Under the pieces are notes generated by a model. It ran no database searches. It worked only from the letters and a program-made list of their open reading frames with translations, and was not told the DNA's origin. Made by a program: the position numbers and the translations under genes. From Petrosia ficiformis (lineage: Eukaryota > Porifera > Demospongiae > Haplosclerida > Petrosiidae), in NCBI GenBank assembly GCA_947044365.1, contig OX345643.1:1948501-2012500 (forward strand): a stretch of 64,000 bases of DNA. Direction: 5' to 3'. Positions 42,801-50,916 of the stretch are shown here, piece by piece. Position 1 is the stretch's first letter. Each line of letters opens with the position of its first letter.

Positions 42801-44592
42801 TAATATTATCTACCCATTCAGTAAACACTCACCATAGAGTTAATAGGGTCTGGTAATATTATCTACCCATTCAGTAAACACTCACCATAGAGTTAATAGG
42901 GTCTGGTAATATTATCTACCCATTCAGTAAACACTCATCATAGAGTTAATAGGGTCTGGTAATATTATCTACCCATTCAGTAAACACTCACCATAGAGTT
43001 AATAGGGTCTGGTAATATTATCTACCCATTCAGTAAACACTCACCATAGAGTTAATAGGGTCTGGTAATATTATCTACCCATTCAGTAAACACTCACCAT
43101 AGAGTTAATAGGGTCTGGTAATATTATCTACCCATTCAGTAAACACTCACCATAGAGTTAATAGGGTCTGGTAATATTATCTACCCATTCAGTAAACACT
43201 CACCATAGAGTTAATAGGGTCTGGTAATATTATCTACCCATTCAGTTAACACTCACCATAGAGTTAATAGGGTCTGGTAATATTATCTACCCATTCAGTA
43301 AACACTCACCATAGAGTTAATAGGGTCTGGTAATATTATCTACCCATTCAGTAAACACTCACCATAGAGTTAATAGGGTCTGGTAATATTATCTACCCAT
43401 TCAGTAAACACTCACCATAGAGTTAATAGGGTCTGGTAATATTATCTACCCATTCAGTTAACACTCGCCATAGAGTTAATAGAGTCTGGTAATATTACTG
43501 TCTATTATTAAACTAATAGGGTATTACTTTTTATCGTTAAACCAAAAGGGTCTGCTAATATTACTGTTTATCAGTAAAGCACAGGATTAATTGTTTGGTA
43601 GTGTAATACATGTAGTAATTTTGATACCAATTGTGCAGTAGCAAAATAAATATTTATTTTTCTTTTATATGTGATATTTAGTTGTCTCAAATAGCAAGCA
43701 TTTTAAATTAATCAGAATTATTATCAACATGTTTATTATATGACAGTGGATGAGATACAAGGTCAATCTTTATTGCTCCACAAAACTATCAGTCACAGTA
43801 CTATAATAATAAACAGTTGATATACAGTATTCATAGTCATGACAATGTTCATCACATGATAAAAACTGCTTTATTTATGTATTATAATGGTGCACTAATA
43901 CTATATTTAGCTAATATGAAAAAGTAACTCACGAGGTTATGAGGTGAAGGTCACAAAAGAGTGTCTAATTGCAATACTTCCAGACTTCTAGTCCAGTAAC
44001 CTCCAGTTACAGGACTGTCTAATTGTGTGCTATTTATAGGTCTAATACATGTATATGTACACGTTTAGAAATCCGAATATTCTGATCTCTGAATAGCTTG
44101 AGCGTTTGGATTTGATTACAGGTTTATAGGAAAAGTAACCTACCGTACTCGTTTCAATTAAAGCAGCTCTCTAATGATTGCACCTGTCAACAACTTTTGC
44201 ATTTAAATATTTCCAAATTATGCACCATCAGCATGGTATAATTATATAGTTTTGATTTTATAGAATTATGATTTACTGAATGATCCGTTTCTTATCCTAG
44301 CCACGTATCTGTTGTTCAAGTACTTTATTGCTATATAATTATATACACTAATTTGTTTGATTACTCATTTAGACCTACTCCACCAAGAAGAACTAAAAGT
44401 GTTAGAAAGAATGAACCAACCACACCCACCACTGCTAGTTCCCCAAAAACTCCTACGGGTCGTCCCACTCGTCCAGCCCCTCAACCTCCACCTCGTCCCA
44501 AACCTAGACATCCTCCTCCTTCACCTCCAGCTTTCAAAGACAAAATTCCTTCAGTAAAGAACGGCACTAATAATGAAGAAACTATCTTATAG
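22138..44592 (+). CDS. BAR-RhoGAP protein (ARHGAP17/RICH1, ARHGAP44/RICH2, SH3BP1 type)
   Basis: Seventeen exons join in frame to about 587 aa: 22138-22193, 22422-22461, 28707-28808, 29542-29615, 30314-30425, 31818-31894, 32100-32190, 32751-32819, 32875-32956, 34298-34473, 35081-35138, 39701-39782, 40029-40109, 40311-40430, 40894-41168, 42455-42503, 44373-44592. Residues 1-235 form a BAR-type helical region starting [16 protein letters not shown], which senses or bends membrane. Residues 245-430 are a RhoGAP domain with the arginine finger in EGLFRLAAS (Arg281), the Lys region [10 protein letters not shown] and [12 protein letters not shown]. It should speed GTP hydrolysis by Rac/Cdc42-type GTPases. 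The tail has PTPPRRTKS and long Pro-rich SH3-binding stretches. Intron 11 contains a complete TRIM-NHL gene. It shares a promoter region with the Kelch gene. Confidence 0.93.
23452..24180 (+). mobile_element. MITE family M1, copy C, carrying a nested SINE
   Basis: The left end is acaagtgtatatagag, then catccctatgattgcttt. The right end is ccccgtggaaagcaatcata, then gggatggccctacgggcca. The inverted 18-mer catccctatgattgcttt is perfect at both ends, and a second copy of the left motif lies about 60 bp inside. The GC-rich block gcgcgttcttttacgcgcc is shared with copies A, B, D and E. A SINE interrupts the AT tract. It lies in RhoGAP intron 2. Confidence 0.85.
23863..24122 (+). mobile_element. 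Second tRNA-derived SINE type, nested in MITE M1
   Basis: Head with a box A-like tagtggcctcctggttaaag and box B-like ggttctagcccc, then a body with gatgtaaagccgttggtcc and an (AAAAT)n tail. It splits the AT tract that is continuous in M1 copies A and D. The flanking aaaatata is compatible with a target duplication. It is different in sequence from the SINE at 10429-10645. Confidence 0.75.
24181..25270. other. RhoGAP intron 2 sequence with no recognised feature
   Basis: AT-rich unique intron sequence. I see no exon, tandem array or element ends. Confidence 0.5.
25275..25460. repeat. Degenerate ~65-bp tandem repeat, three units
   Basis: Units share tactacttcttata, aagaaacaacctgtttacta and a tataacatta stretch, with scattered substitutions. 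Confidence 0.75.
25665..26400 (+). repeat. R4 family copy 2 with an internal 115-bp triplication (26011-26350)
   Basis: Shares aaaacctttcattttaaagt, gagctaccagcaaaactt and acctcatgcacgtgattcaa with 5735-6535 and 38795-39130. Within it a 115-bp block starting gtagctcaacctcatgcac and ending gactggagggtaagtt is repeated three times with almost no change, so the triplication is recent. Confidence 0.7.
27120..28130. repeat. GTAT/GTGT/TACATG minisatellite arrays
   Basis: A small array at about 27150-27265 and a larger one at 27695-28125. The larger has a 44-60 bp unit reading gtacatgtatgtttgtatg, then GTAT and GTGT runs, repeated about eight times. All three plus frames and three minus frames remain open because the units lack stops, so these frames are not genes. 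Confidence 0.95.
28255..28660. repeat. GT-rich degenerate minisatellite just upstream of RhoGAP exon 3
   Basis: Units of about 60 bp around tgttgtctatgtgtacatac and tgtgtgtctgtgtgcatgta. The Cys/Val-rich frames across it are artefacts. Confidence 0.85.
28826..29070. repeat. R1 dispersed MITE-like repeat, copy 2
   Basis: Starts gttgttttagttaactataa and ends in atactaaacaac. It includes ggccaataatgggcaa and taaaacccttttagtaagc. It lies in RhoGAP intron 3. Confidence 0.8.
29215..29490. repeat. 24-bp minisatellite (gtacacaatgaattatatgtacat)
   Basis: About eleven units of a gtacacaatgaattatatgt core plus acat, with a longer variant carrying an extra atgtat. Open frames on both strands follow from the 24-bp (8-codon) period. 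Confidence 0.95.
29717..30005. repeat. R1 dispersed MITE-like repeat, copy 3
   Basis: Longest copy, from gttttagtatgacaataatg to ggttaactaaaacaac. It is inverted relative to copy 2, about 650 bp away in the same RhoGAP introns, so the two copies could pair in the transcript. Confidence 0.8.
30598..30806. repeat. Dispersed repeat family R3, copy 3 (partial)
   Basis: Shares atagtttaatgtcataaggt and caatggattgaaatttgatg with the copy at 2790-3060. It is truncated on the left. Confidence 0.65.
30945..31368 (-). mobile_element. MITE family M1, copy D (reverse)
   Basis: Begins tatggcccgtagggccat, then ccctatgattgctttccacg. It contains the GC-rich block in reverse (ggcgcgtaaaagaacgcgcc) and ends with agcaatcatagggata, then tatacacttgt. 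It is complete and uninterrupted, so it gives the empty-site reference for the SINE in copy C. Confidence 0.85.
32191..32750. repeat. CT-rich minisatellite filling RhoGAP intron 7
   Basis: The intron between exon 7 (ends 32190) and exon 8 (starts 32751) is almost entirely units of 29-32 bp around cttcttcctcctcatcctct and tactgttct. A block of about 175 bp is itself repeated. The coding strand is pyrimidine-rich up to the acceptor. Open Ser/Leu/Phe frames here are artefacts. Confidence 0.95.
33013..33365. repeat. R1 dispersed repeat, copy 4, expanded by (TACATG)n
   Basis: Starts gttgttttattatgacaata. It is interrupted by about 90 bp of TACATG hexamers, then resumes with agttatagtttgacttgttt. 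It is in RhoGAP intron 9. Confidence 0.65.
33440..33700. repeat. Short tandem repeat with a ~38-bp unit
   Basis: About four units of gtacatgtactataataatg plus aatagttcaatggataagta, the later ones shortened. Confidence 0.85.
33950..34115. repeat. R1 dispersed repeat, copy 5 (partial)
   Basis: Contains ttttagttataattaactaa, cattattggccatttttca and attgcaatagacttgc. It lacks the right end. It is in RhoGAP intron 9. Confidence 0.65.
34485..34640. repeat. (GT)n/(GTCT)n tract directly after the RhoGAP exon 10 donor
   Basis: Starts about 11 nt after the splice donor at 34474. It is a GT run, then about 12 CTGT units and a mixed GT/GTAT end. Minus-strand frames rich in Thr, Asp and Gln are artefacts. 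Confidence 0.95.
34767..34858. mobile_element. 92-bp MITE with perfect 24-bp terminal inverted repeats
   Basis: Arms 34767-34790 and 34835-34858 are exact complements (each begins gtagtaacacaataaataat when read inward). The 44-bp middle contains ggccttctttagctccgaaa. It is in RhoGAP intron 10. No second copy was seen in the window. Confidence 0.8.
35903..38619 (+). CDS. TRIM-NHL protein (RING, two B-boxes, coiled coil, filamin, NHL propeller)
   Basis: Two exons, 35903-36641 and 37121-38619, join in phase to 745 aa; the codon for Gly247 is split. The start has a good context (A at -3, G at +4). RING C3HC4 uses Cys23, Cys26, Cys38, His40, Cys43, Cys46, Cys63 and Cys66, indicating ubiquitin E3 activity. 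B-boxes follow near 107-150 and 172-208 ([15 protein letters not shown], then HKEH). A coiled coil spans about 210-370, a filamin-type Ig domain about 395-490, and six NHL repeats fill the rest ([47 protein letters not shown]). The order matches TRIM2/TRIM3/TRIM71/LIN-41-type proteins, some of which bind RNA through NHL. The whole gene lies inside RhoGAP intron 11 on the same strand. Confidence 0.95.
36705..36945. repeat. R1 dispersed repeat, copy 6, inside the only TRIM-NHL intron
   Basis: Runs from gtgttttagtttgacagaaa to agttaactaaaacgatac and makes up half of the 479-bp intron 36642-37120. It holds the family marker ttattggccgattttcattt. Confidence 0.75.
38795..39130 (+). repeat. R4 family copy 3, between TRIM-NHL and RhoGAP exon 12
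   Basis: Shares gagctaccagcaggcttcaa, cctcatgcacgtgattgaag and a gttataactcatagttac block with the other R4 copies. The remainder, to 39600, is AT-rich intron with a short direct duplication (gtggttattgtattcaaaac) at about 39250-39302. Confidence 0.55.
39783..39845. repeat. (GT)n microsatellite beginning at the RhoGAP exon 12 splice donor
   Basis: About 31 GT units. By phase, exon 12 must end at 39782, so the donor GT is the first dinucleotide of the microsatellite. The intron is 246 nt and ends at 40028. Confidence 0.93.
40680..40812. repeat. Short tandem repeat (gtactgtattgagcaggtac)
   Basis: Four degenerate units of about 25-35 bp in RhoGAP intron 14. Confidence 0.8.
41690..41970. repeat. 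Palindrome-rich TACATG/TTTAGGTA tandem repeat
   Basis: Several units of tacatttaggtattgtacat plus gtacatacatg. The plus strand also holds its own complement (atgtacaatacctaaatgta), so long foldbacks are possible. It is in RhoGAP intron 15. Confidence 0.9.
42517..43490. repeat. 53-bp minisatellite, 19 units, in RhoGAP intron 16
   Basis: The unit starts agagttaatagggtctggta, continues with atattatctacccattcagt, and closes with aaacactcaccat. Successive starts are exactly 53 bp apart from 42517 to 43471. Units differ by single bases. The array begins 13 nt after the exon 16 donor (42504). Confidence 0.98.
43835..44025 (+). repeat. R5 dispersed repeat, copy 1
   Basis: Contains aaaactgctttatttatg, tggtgcactaatactatatt and aggttatgaggtgaaggtca. 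The same order is found at 45200-46310 and, inverted, at 49890-50015 and 59745-59850. Confidence 0.75.
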
Positions 44593-44800
44593 TGAAGAGA
44601 TGTTCTATTATTAGTATCCAACTTGTTATGTAATTTGTGTTACTATTTTTAGTTTTACATAATTATTTTTAATAATTATTATTTAACTATTATCACTGAT
44701 CTGAGAATAGATGGTTTGTGTACTGTGTCCAATAGATTTTGAATTCTTGTCATGATCTTAATCATGACTTTTCATTGTTCATACTTTTAATAATTATGTT

Positions 44801-44806
44801 AATAAA
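44801..44806 (+). terminator. Probable poly(A) signal of the RhoGAP gene
   Basis: AATAAA 209 nt after the stop codon at 44592. The sequence between is AT-rich 3' UTR. Confidence 0.65.
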
Positions 44807-45199
44807 ATACTTGAAATACAAGGCACTATTTTACATGATGTTGTAATGTGCAATGGAACAGTTGTGATCATAATGTCTATTATTATGATTTACTTGCCTA
44901 TATCATTGTAATACATGGAGCTTGTGAGTAGAGGAATGCTCAGGAACCAACATTTAACTGTAAACACTGAAACTATTTAAGTTTATTGTTTATTCCGAAA
45001 ATTTGCCATTATTAGGAGTAATAATTTACTCCATAATCTTGCTTAGCTATTTCCCATGTGACACAATTACAATGAATTAGTGTTATAATAATTTTATCAT
45101 AATTGGAACTGTCTTTATGCACAACGTACTTTATCAGTCACATGAAAGTACATGTACCTAGTCACAGTACTATGATAATAAACAGAATTCAAAGTCATA

Positions 45200-46310
45200 A
45201 CAATGTTTATCACATGATGAAAACTGCTTTAATTTATGTGTTATAATTATATATAATAGTGCACTACTACTATCAGGAGCCCATAATACTATATAGTGTG
45301 TTATAATTATATATAATAGTGCACTACTACTATCAGGAGCCCATAATACTATATAGTGTGTTATAATTATATATAATAGTGCACTACTACTATCAGGAGC
45401 CCATAATACTATATAATGTGTTATAATTATATATAATAGTGCACTACTACTATCAGGAGCCCATAATACTATATAATGTGTTATATTAATTTTATATATA
45501 ATAGTGCACTACTACTATCAGGAGCCCATAATACTATATAATGTGTTATATTAATTTTATATATAATAGTGCACTACTACTATCAGGAGCCCATAATACT
45601 ATATAGTGTGTTATAATTATATATAATAGTGCACTACTACTATCAGGAGCCCATAATACTATATAGTGTGTTATAATTATATATAATAGTGCACTACTAC
45701 TATCAGGAGCCCATAATACTATATAATGTGTTATAATTATATATAATAGTGCACTACTACTATCAGGAGCCCATAATACTATATAATGTGTTATATTAAT
45801 TTTATATATAATAGTGCACTACTACTATCAGGAGCCCATAATACTATATAATGTGTTATATTAATTTTATATATAATAGTGCACTACTACTATCAGGAGC
45901 CCATAATACTATATAGTGTGTTATAATTATATATAATAGTGCACTACTACTATCAGGAGCCCATAATACTATATAATGTGTTATAATTATATATAATAGT
46001 GCACTACTACTATCAGGAGCCCATAATACTATATAATGTGTTATATTAATTTTATATATAATAGTGCACTACTACTATCAGGAGCCCATAATACTATATA
46101 ATGTGTTATATTAATTTTATATATAATAATGCACTAATACTATCAGGAGCCCATAATACTATGTAATGTGTTATAATTATATATAATAGTGCACTACTAC
46201 TATCAGGAGCCCATAATACTATGCAATTATAGCTAATATAGCAAAAGTAGGTTATGAGGTGAATTCACAAAACTTAAAGAGTGTCCACCTGCAATACTTT
46301 CAGTTATCCA
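45200..46310 (+). repeat. R5 repeat copy 2 expanded by a 16-unit ~60-bp tandem array
   Basis: The outer parts match R5 (gatgaaaactgctttaattt at left; ggttatgaggtgaattcaca at right). The middle is 16 units containing gtgcactactactatcagga and gcccataatactata. Two unit types alternate: 60-bp A with ttataattatata, and a slightly longer B with ttatattaattttata. The order is AAAABBAAABBAABBA, so pairs or larger blocks were copied together. Confidence 0.95.
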
Positions 46311-47245
46311 ATCAACAATACTTATGAATGATAATTATATGGGGGTACATAAATTACCAACACAATAATTATCATAGTTATTATCAGAGAGTACGGTAGT
46401 AATCTCTATGTAGGGAGGACCCAGAAAAAAATACATTTCAGTAATAAGCTTCCATACAACAACCTTACATAAGTATAGCTTCTTTGTTTTTTTGCTTTTA
46501 CCCTGTCTATACACAATTATGTAACAGGAAGTGGTTAGTTTAAGCTAAAGTGCCATCCCAATCTTGTTTCTGTGCTTTTTCGGTTTTGACATCCTACATG
46601 CCCTTTCGTTTTTTTAATGTTTAATTTTTTTATTGTTCTTCAGTGGTAGTACCTTGTAATAATGATACCTGCAAAATTATTTCACCTACTTATTGATACT
46701 ATTTGACAATAAGTAGGTGAAATAGGACTATACCTCCATAACACTGTAAAAATGATTTTAACCCTCTTGGTTACATGAGTTTCAATTCCTCCTCAGACTA
46801 TATAAATCAATGCTGCTTTATTGTCTAACTAGGTGGTGTTTACAAGTTTATTTCTTTTAATTTTGTTCTATATTGACTAGTATATGAAGCACATGCCATA
46901 ATAAAGAATGGTAACAAAGGCAATACAATGTACATGGACATGAATAATAATTACATACATGTGCTGACGTTTCAAATATCTGTGGAGTATAATTATCACA
47001 TGTTATTTGCTATTATAATATGTACAAATTTATGTACACATTTAATTACTCTGGAATGTATGTCATCTATTGTTTTCGCAGATGTTGGAATTGGAATACT
47101 AACAATACATCACAGGTTGTACCTATAGGCACGGTATACATAACTATTTGCATAACAATCATAATTGTAATACATGCATCATTATGTTCAACATGATTCA
47201 GCTATAATAATTGTAGAGGAGTGATGATCATGTACCATTTTTAGG
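46311..47245. other. Intergenic stretch between RhoGAP/R5 and MPEG1a
   Basis: AT-rich, no supported exon. It contains a perfect hairpin (46678-46724) and presumably the distal promoter of MPEG1a. The short motif tcagagagtacggtag at about 46385 recurs near 58814. Confidence 0.5.
46678..46724. repeat. Perfect 18-bp hairpin
   Basis: Arms tatttcacctacttattg (46678-46695) and its exact complement (46707-46724), loop of 11 nt. It is intergenic, about 570 bp upstream of MPEG1a. Confidence 0.85.
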
Positions 47246-47246
47246 C

Positions 47247-47296
47247 TATAAATGTTGTGACAGAGTTGTCAGTTGCAGAGGTTGCATTAGTTAACA
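47247..47296 (+). promoter_or_regulatory. MPEG1a core promoter and short 5' UTR
   Basis: TATAAAT at 47247-47253 lies 44 bp before the start codon. About 20 bp on is an initiator-like ttgtcagttgc. The same TATA-tcagtt-ATG arrangement is kept in MPEG1b, whereas the sequence around it has changed, which supports function. Confidence 0.6.
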
Positions 47297-49489
47297 ATGC
47301 GGCTGTTGATAGTAATCACTGTCTTTCTCTTGCCCTGTGCTCTTACTCAAACAGATAACAACTTGAAAGAACCGGTATATCCCATAGGAGACATTAGATA
47401 TTGCCCTACAACTAAGCTAGATGATGAAAACACTCCTCTGCTTCGTATGGATGTGCTACCTGGTCTTGGGTTTGACAACCTACGTAATGTGGATGTTGGA
47501 CAAGTCTATGATTACAAGTACTCTACTTGTCAAACTTCCTCTGATGGACTCTACATTCTACCAGACAATGTCTACCTGATTCCAATTCTCAACAGTGAAG
47601 TTGACTTTTTTGCTGAAGTATACGATCACTTCAGTGAATGGAAATCCCAAGTAGCAGCATCAATAAATGTACAGGCTAAAACCTCCTATGCACATATTAG
47701 TGGTAGCTTTTCAACTGACTACCAAAAAACCAAAACAAAAATGGTGAACAGTCAATCACGTGCTGCTCGAATTGGCATTCGGTATCACTTTTACTCTGTA
47801 CACATCAATCCAGACACTCAGCTTAATCCATTCTTTAAGTCTCGTATATTGGATATTGCAGCAAATATACAAGACAATGATACAAAATTAGCTAATTATC
47901 TGACAGAACTACTAGTAAGAGATTATGGTACACACGTTGTGACAAGTGTGGAAGCTGGTGCAATATTATCGCAAACAATGTTTGTTTCTCAAGATTCCAC
48001 TCACAGCAGTGAGAGTTCAAAACTCGATATTTCGGCTTCTGCTAGTGCTACCTTCTTTGACTCAGTCAGTGTCAGCACACATATGCATTTCTCTAAATCA
48101 GAAAGCTCATCTGAATCATCTACAAATAGTATAAGAAGTGCACACACAACAACTCATGGTGGTCCTCTATACAAGCTAAGTAACTTTTCTTATGCTGATT
48201 GGGAGAATGGAATTTTAGACCATCTTGTAGCAATTGATCGTTCGGGGCAGCCATTATATACAGCTATTTCAACTTCCAATGTCCCAGAAATTCCCGATGT
48301 TCTATTAGTTGAGGTAAGTCAGTATATTTATAAAGCAGTGAGAAAGTATTATCAAGTTAATACACACCACGGCTGTACAAATCCTCAATCATCAAACTTT
48401 AATTTCCAAGCAAATTTGGAAGATGGCTCATGCAAGATGACTCAGCAGAATTATACATTTGGTGGTATGTATCAAACGTGTGAAAACCATAATGATTATA
48501 ATGTTTGTGAACATATGAAAGCTTTTCAGATTAATCCGCTTACATCTAAGTACAGCTGCCCTGAGGGATATGCAAGCATTTTCTTGCACTCAGGCACTCT
48601 CACAAAAACACTCCCATACCCCAATTGCCACATCAAGTGTGGATCCTGGCATGGCCATTGTCATGATGAATGTGCAAAACAAGTAGTTTTGAAATCTGCA
48701 ACATATAATGCTTATTGGTGTGCTTTAGCTCCAGGATCAACTGCACCACCAGACTCTGGCTATATGTTTGGTGGAGCATACACATCTAAAGAACAAAATC
48801 CAGTGACTAAATCAAGAACATGTCCAATGTTTTACTATCCTCTCCACTTTGGTGAGGACATCGAAGTTTGTGTCAGTAATGATGAAAGTGGACAAGATCA
48901 TAGCATTCCATTTGGTGGTTTCCTGAGTTGTTTAAATGGGAATGCCTTAGCTGCCTCCAAATCACAATTTGAACAGGGAAACTATCCAAAAAAATGTCCT
49001 CTTCATTATAGTCAGTTCTTAGTAACAGTTGATGAAGACTGTATTGTCAACTATTGTTCTGACATACGATCCTTAATGGCTCAAGAACCTCATCCTCCTA
49101 TTTTACCACCATTCAAAATAAAAGCTGGGCTTTCTCTTAATGTGAGTGAAACATTGGTGATACAGGGTCCGTATGGAACAGTTTGGGTGAAAGGAAGTGA
49201 TGGTCAATGGACTCAAGATGATAATGGACAAACTACAGGCCAAGAATATCTTGATAGTTTGTCTATCCAGACTGCAACTCAGGTTGCTGCAAATAAATCT
49301 GTTAGAGGACAACTGGCTGGAATAGTAGTGGGTACAATTATTGGTACTTTAGTGTTTGTCGTTTTTATTTTCATCATCGGATGTGGTGTGAATAAATTTC
49401 GAAAGTATAAGAAAGAGAAGAGATCTAAATACATAGATCTTGAGAATTCTAGTGAGATTCGTGAACTCACTGCTAAAATTCAGAACTAA
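47297..49489 (+). CDS. MPEG1/perforin-2, paralogue a
   Basis: Uninterrupted 730-aa frame. A signal peptide (MRLLIVITVFLLPCAL) is followed by a MACPF pore-forming domain to about residue 360, with the signature DYGTHVVTSVEAG near 215. Next comes a Cys-rich MPEG1-specific P2 region containing YMFGGAYTS and SIPFGGFLSC. A single transmembrane helix (GIVVGTIIGTLVFVV) lies near 675-700, with a short basic cytosolic tail. This is the perforin-2 plan: a type I membrane protein of endolysosomes that forms pores in engulfed microbes. Vertebrate MPEG1 coding sequence also sits in one exon. It is about 84 bp longer in coding length than most mammalian forms would predict, with no internal break. It is a tandem partner of MPEG1b, with a shared TATA-type promoter. 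Confidence 0.95.
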   Translation: MRLLIVITVFLLPCALTQTDNNLKEPVYPIGDIRYCPTTKLDDENTPLLRMDVLPGLGFDNLRNVDVGQVYDYKYSTCQTSSDGLYILPDNVYLIPILNSEVDFFAEVYDHFSEWKSQVAASINVQAKTSYAHISGSFSTDYQKTKTKMVNSQSRAARIGIRYHFYSVHINPDTQLNPFFKSRILDIAANIQDNDTKLANYLTELLVRDYGTHVVTSVEAGAILSQTMFVSQDSTHSSESSKLDISASASATFFDSVSVSTHMHFSKSESSSESSTNSIRSAHTTTHGGPLYKLSNFSYADWENGILDHLVAIDRSGQPLYTAISTSNVPEIPDVLLVEVSQYIYKAVRKYYQVNTHHGCTNPQSSNFNFQANLEDGSCKMTQQNYTFGGMYQTCENHNDYNVCEHMKAFQINPLTSKYSCPEGYASIFLHSGTLTKTLPYPNCHIKCGSWHGHCHDECAKQVVLKSATYNAYWCALAPGSTAPPDSGYMFGGAYTSKEQNPVTKSRTCPMFYYPLHFGEDIEVCVSNDESGQDHSIPFGGFLSCLNGNALAASKSQFEQGNYPKKCPLHYSQFLVTVDEDCIVNYCSDIRSLMAQEPHPPILPPFKIKAGLSLNVSETLVIQGPYGTVWVKGSDGQWTQDDNGQTTGQEYLDSLSIQTATQVAANKSVRGQLAGIVVGTIIGTLVFVVFIFIIGCGVNKFRKYKKEKRSKYIDLENSSEIRELTAKIQN

Positions 49490-49732
49490 ATACCAATGTC
49501 TGTCTGCGTGTGTGATGGAAGTGTTTAACTGTATTTGGTCATTGTATAATTCTAGATCTGTTGTGTTTGTTTCTGTGATATCCCATTATATTCTTAGTAT
49601 TGTTGTAATATATTGTTCATTAATGCTGACATGTATTATCCTTATGTATTGTGCTATGAAGTCATTATTTTTATGTCATCATGGTGTCTTGGCATTTGCC
49701 AGGTCAGTATATATAAGGCCACATTTGAATTC

Positions 49733-49738
49733 AATAAA
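49733..49738 (+). terminator. Probable poly(A) signal of MPEG1a
   Basis: AATAAA 244 nt after the stop codon, followed by a TG-rich stretch. Confidence 0.65.
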
Positions 49739-49889
49739 GTTTGTTCTAATCCAAGTCATGTCACTAAGATTTTAACAGTTTCCTCTTTTCGTACTATGTT
49801 AAGACAATGCAATTAAGATTTCTAAAAGTATACATATACATGTATTAGACCTATAAATAGCAAACAATTAGACAGTACTGAAGTATTGC

Positions 49890-50015
49890 AGTTAAACACT
49901 CTTTTGTGACCTTCACCTCATGACCTCCTGAGTTACTTTTTCCATAGTAGCTATATAATAGTATTAGTGCACTATTATTATAAATATAAAGCAGTTTTCA
50001 TCATGTGATAAACAT
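49890..50015 (-). repeat. R5 dispersed repeat, copy 3 (inverted)
   Basis: Contains tgaccttcacctcatgacct, ttagtgcactattattata and gcagttttcatcatgtgata. It is the simple, unexpanded form of the element that carries the 60-bp array. It marks the left edge of the block that is duplicated at 59.75 kb. Confidence 0.75.
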
Positions 50016-50296
50016 TGTTATGACTTTTATTATTATTTATTGTGACTTGGGATATTTTTGTAAAGAAAGTTGTGCAATATAAACAGTTTCAATATGATTG
50101 TGCATGATAAGGACTATTGATTTAAATTTCTTATCATGTGTTTTGCGCATGCTACACAAAACTATGAGATATGGATGAGTAAAAATGTACTTATCCAATG
50201 ATACTATGGACAATAATTTCAAGGGAGTACATACCGTAACCAACATAGTAATCACAATTATAATTATAGTGATGGTATCTTAACACCTCACTTATT

Positions 50297-50568
50297 ACTG
50301 ATCATGTGACCTGTGGCCAATCAGAATGCAAATAATGCATCACATGATTGAACATTAAATCACTTATTGCACACTTTTGCGTTAGTTATTGCACACTTTG
50401 CCAACCTCTAATAACGAAGCAGCTCCAACAACAGTGGATGCAGATCTTTAATAAATCACTTATAACACACTTGACAGTGCATCGTGTGTTTCAATGTAGC
50501 ACTTGAGCAGTCTATAATAAAGGTCTCGTTTACATAACGTACTCGCCTTCGGCTCGTGCATTATGCAA
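50297..50568. repeat. R6 dispersed repeat, copy 1, inserted upstream of MPEG1b
   Basis: Starts gatcatgtgacctgtggcca and ends near ttcggctcgtgcattatg. A similar copy is at 56820-57100. The duplicate block at 60.12 kb lacks it: there cacctcacttatgt runs straight to ttgttgatattgcatg, so R6 was inserted here or lost there. It contains a CCAAT box (ggccaatcaga) about 590 bp before the MPEG1b start. Confidence 0.7.
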
Positions 50569-50865
50569 TTGTTGATATTGCATGTCTACTACTTCTGTGG
50601 AGTACAGCATCGTTTATGTTAACCTGATAGACAAATTAATATCTAATACATAACTACATGCATAACAATCATGACTGTAATACATGCATCATTAGTTTAT
50701 GTCCAGGCAATAATTTGTAGTGACTGTTGATCTCATATGATCAACTTGAATGGAATGCTTCAATAGAATAGTTTGTCCCAAAGCTGTTGATTATACTTGT
50801 TATCAAAACATACTACACAAACATCTATCTGATAATAAGTTTAAATAAACCATTTTTATATATAC

Positions 50866-50916
50866 TATAAAAGGAAGTGATACAATTGTCAGTTGCAGAG
50901 GTTGCATTAGTTAGCA
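50866..50916 (+). promoter_or_regulatory. MPEG1b core promoter and short 5' UTR
   Basis: TATAAAA at 50866-50872, then a ttgtcagttgcagaggttgc segment shared with MPEG1a up to the ATG at 50917. Confidence 0.6.

Noticed and set aside
42517..46220. CRISPR-like regular repeats (53-bp and 60-bp arrays)
   Set aside because: Units are contiguous without unique spacers, in introns or spacers of an animal genome; these are minisatellites.
46928..47128. 66-codon frame upstream of MPEG1a
   Set aside because: Composition and codon pattern like the surrounding spacer, no domain, and no counterpart upstream of MPEG1b.
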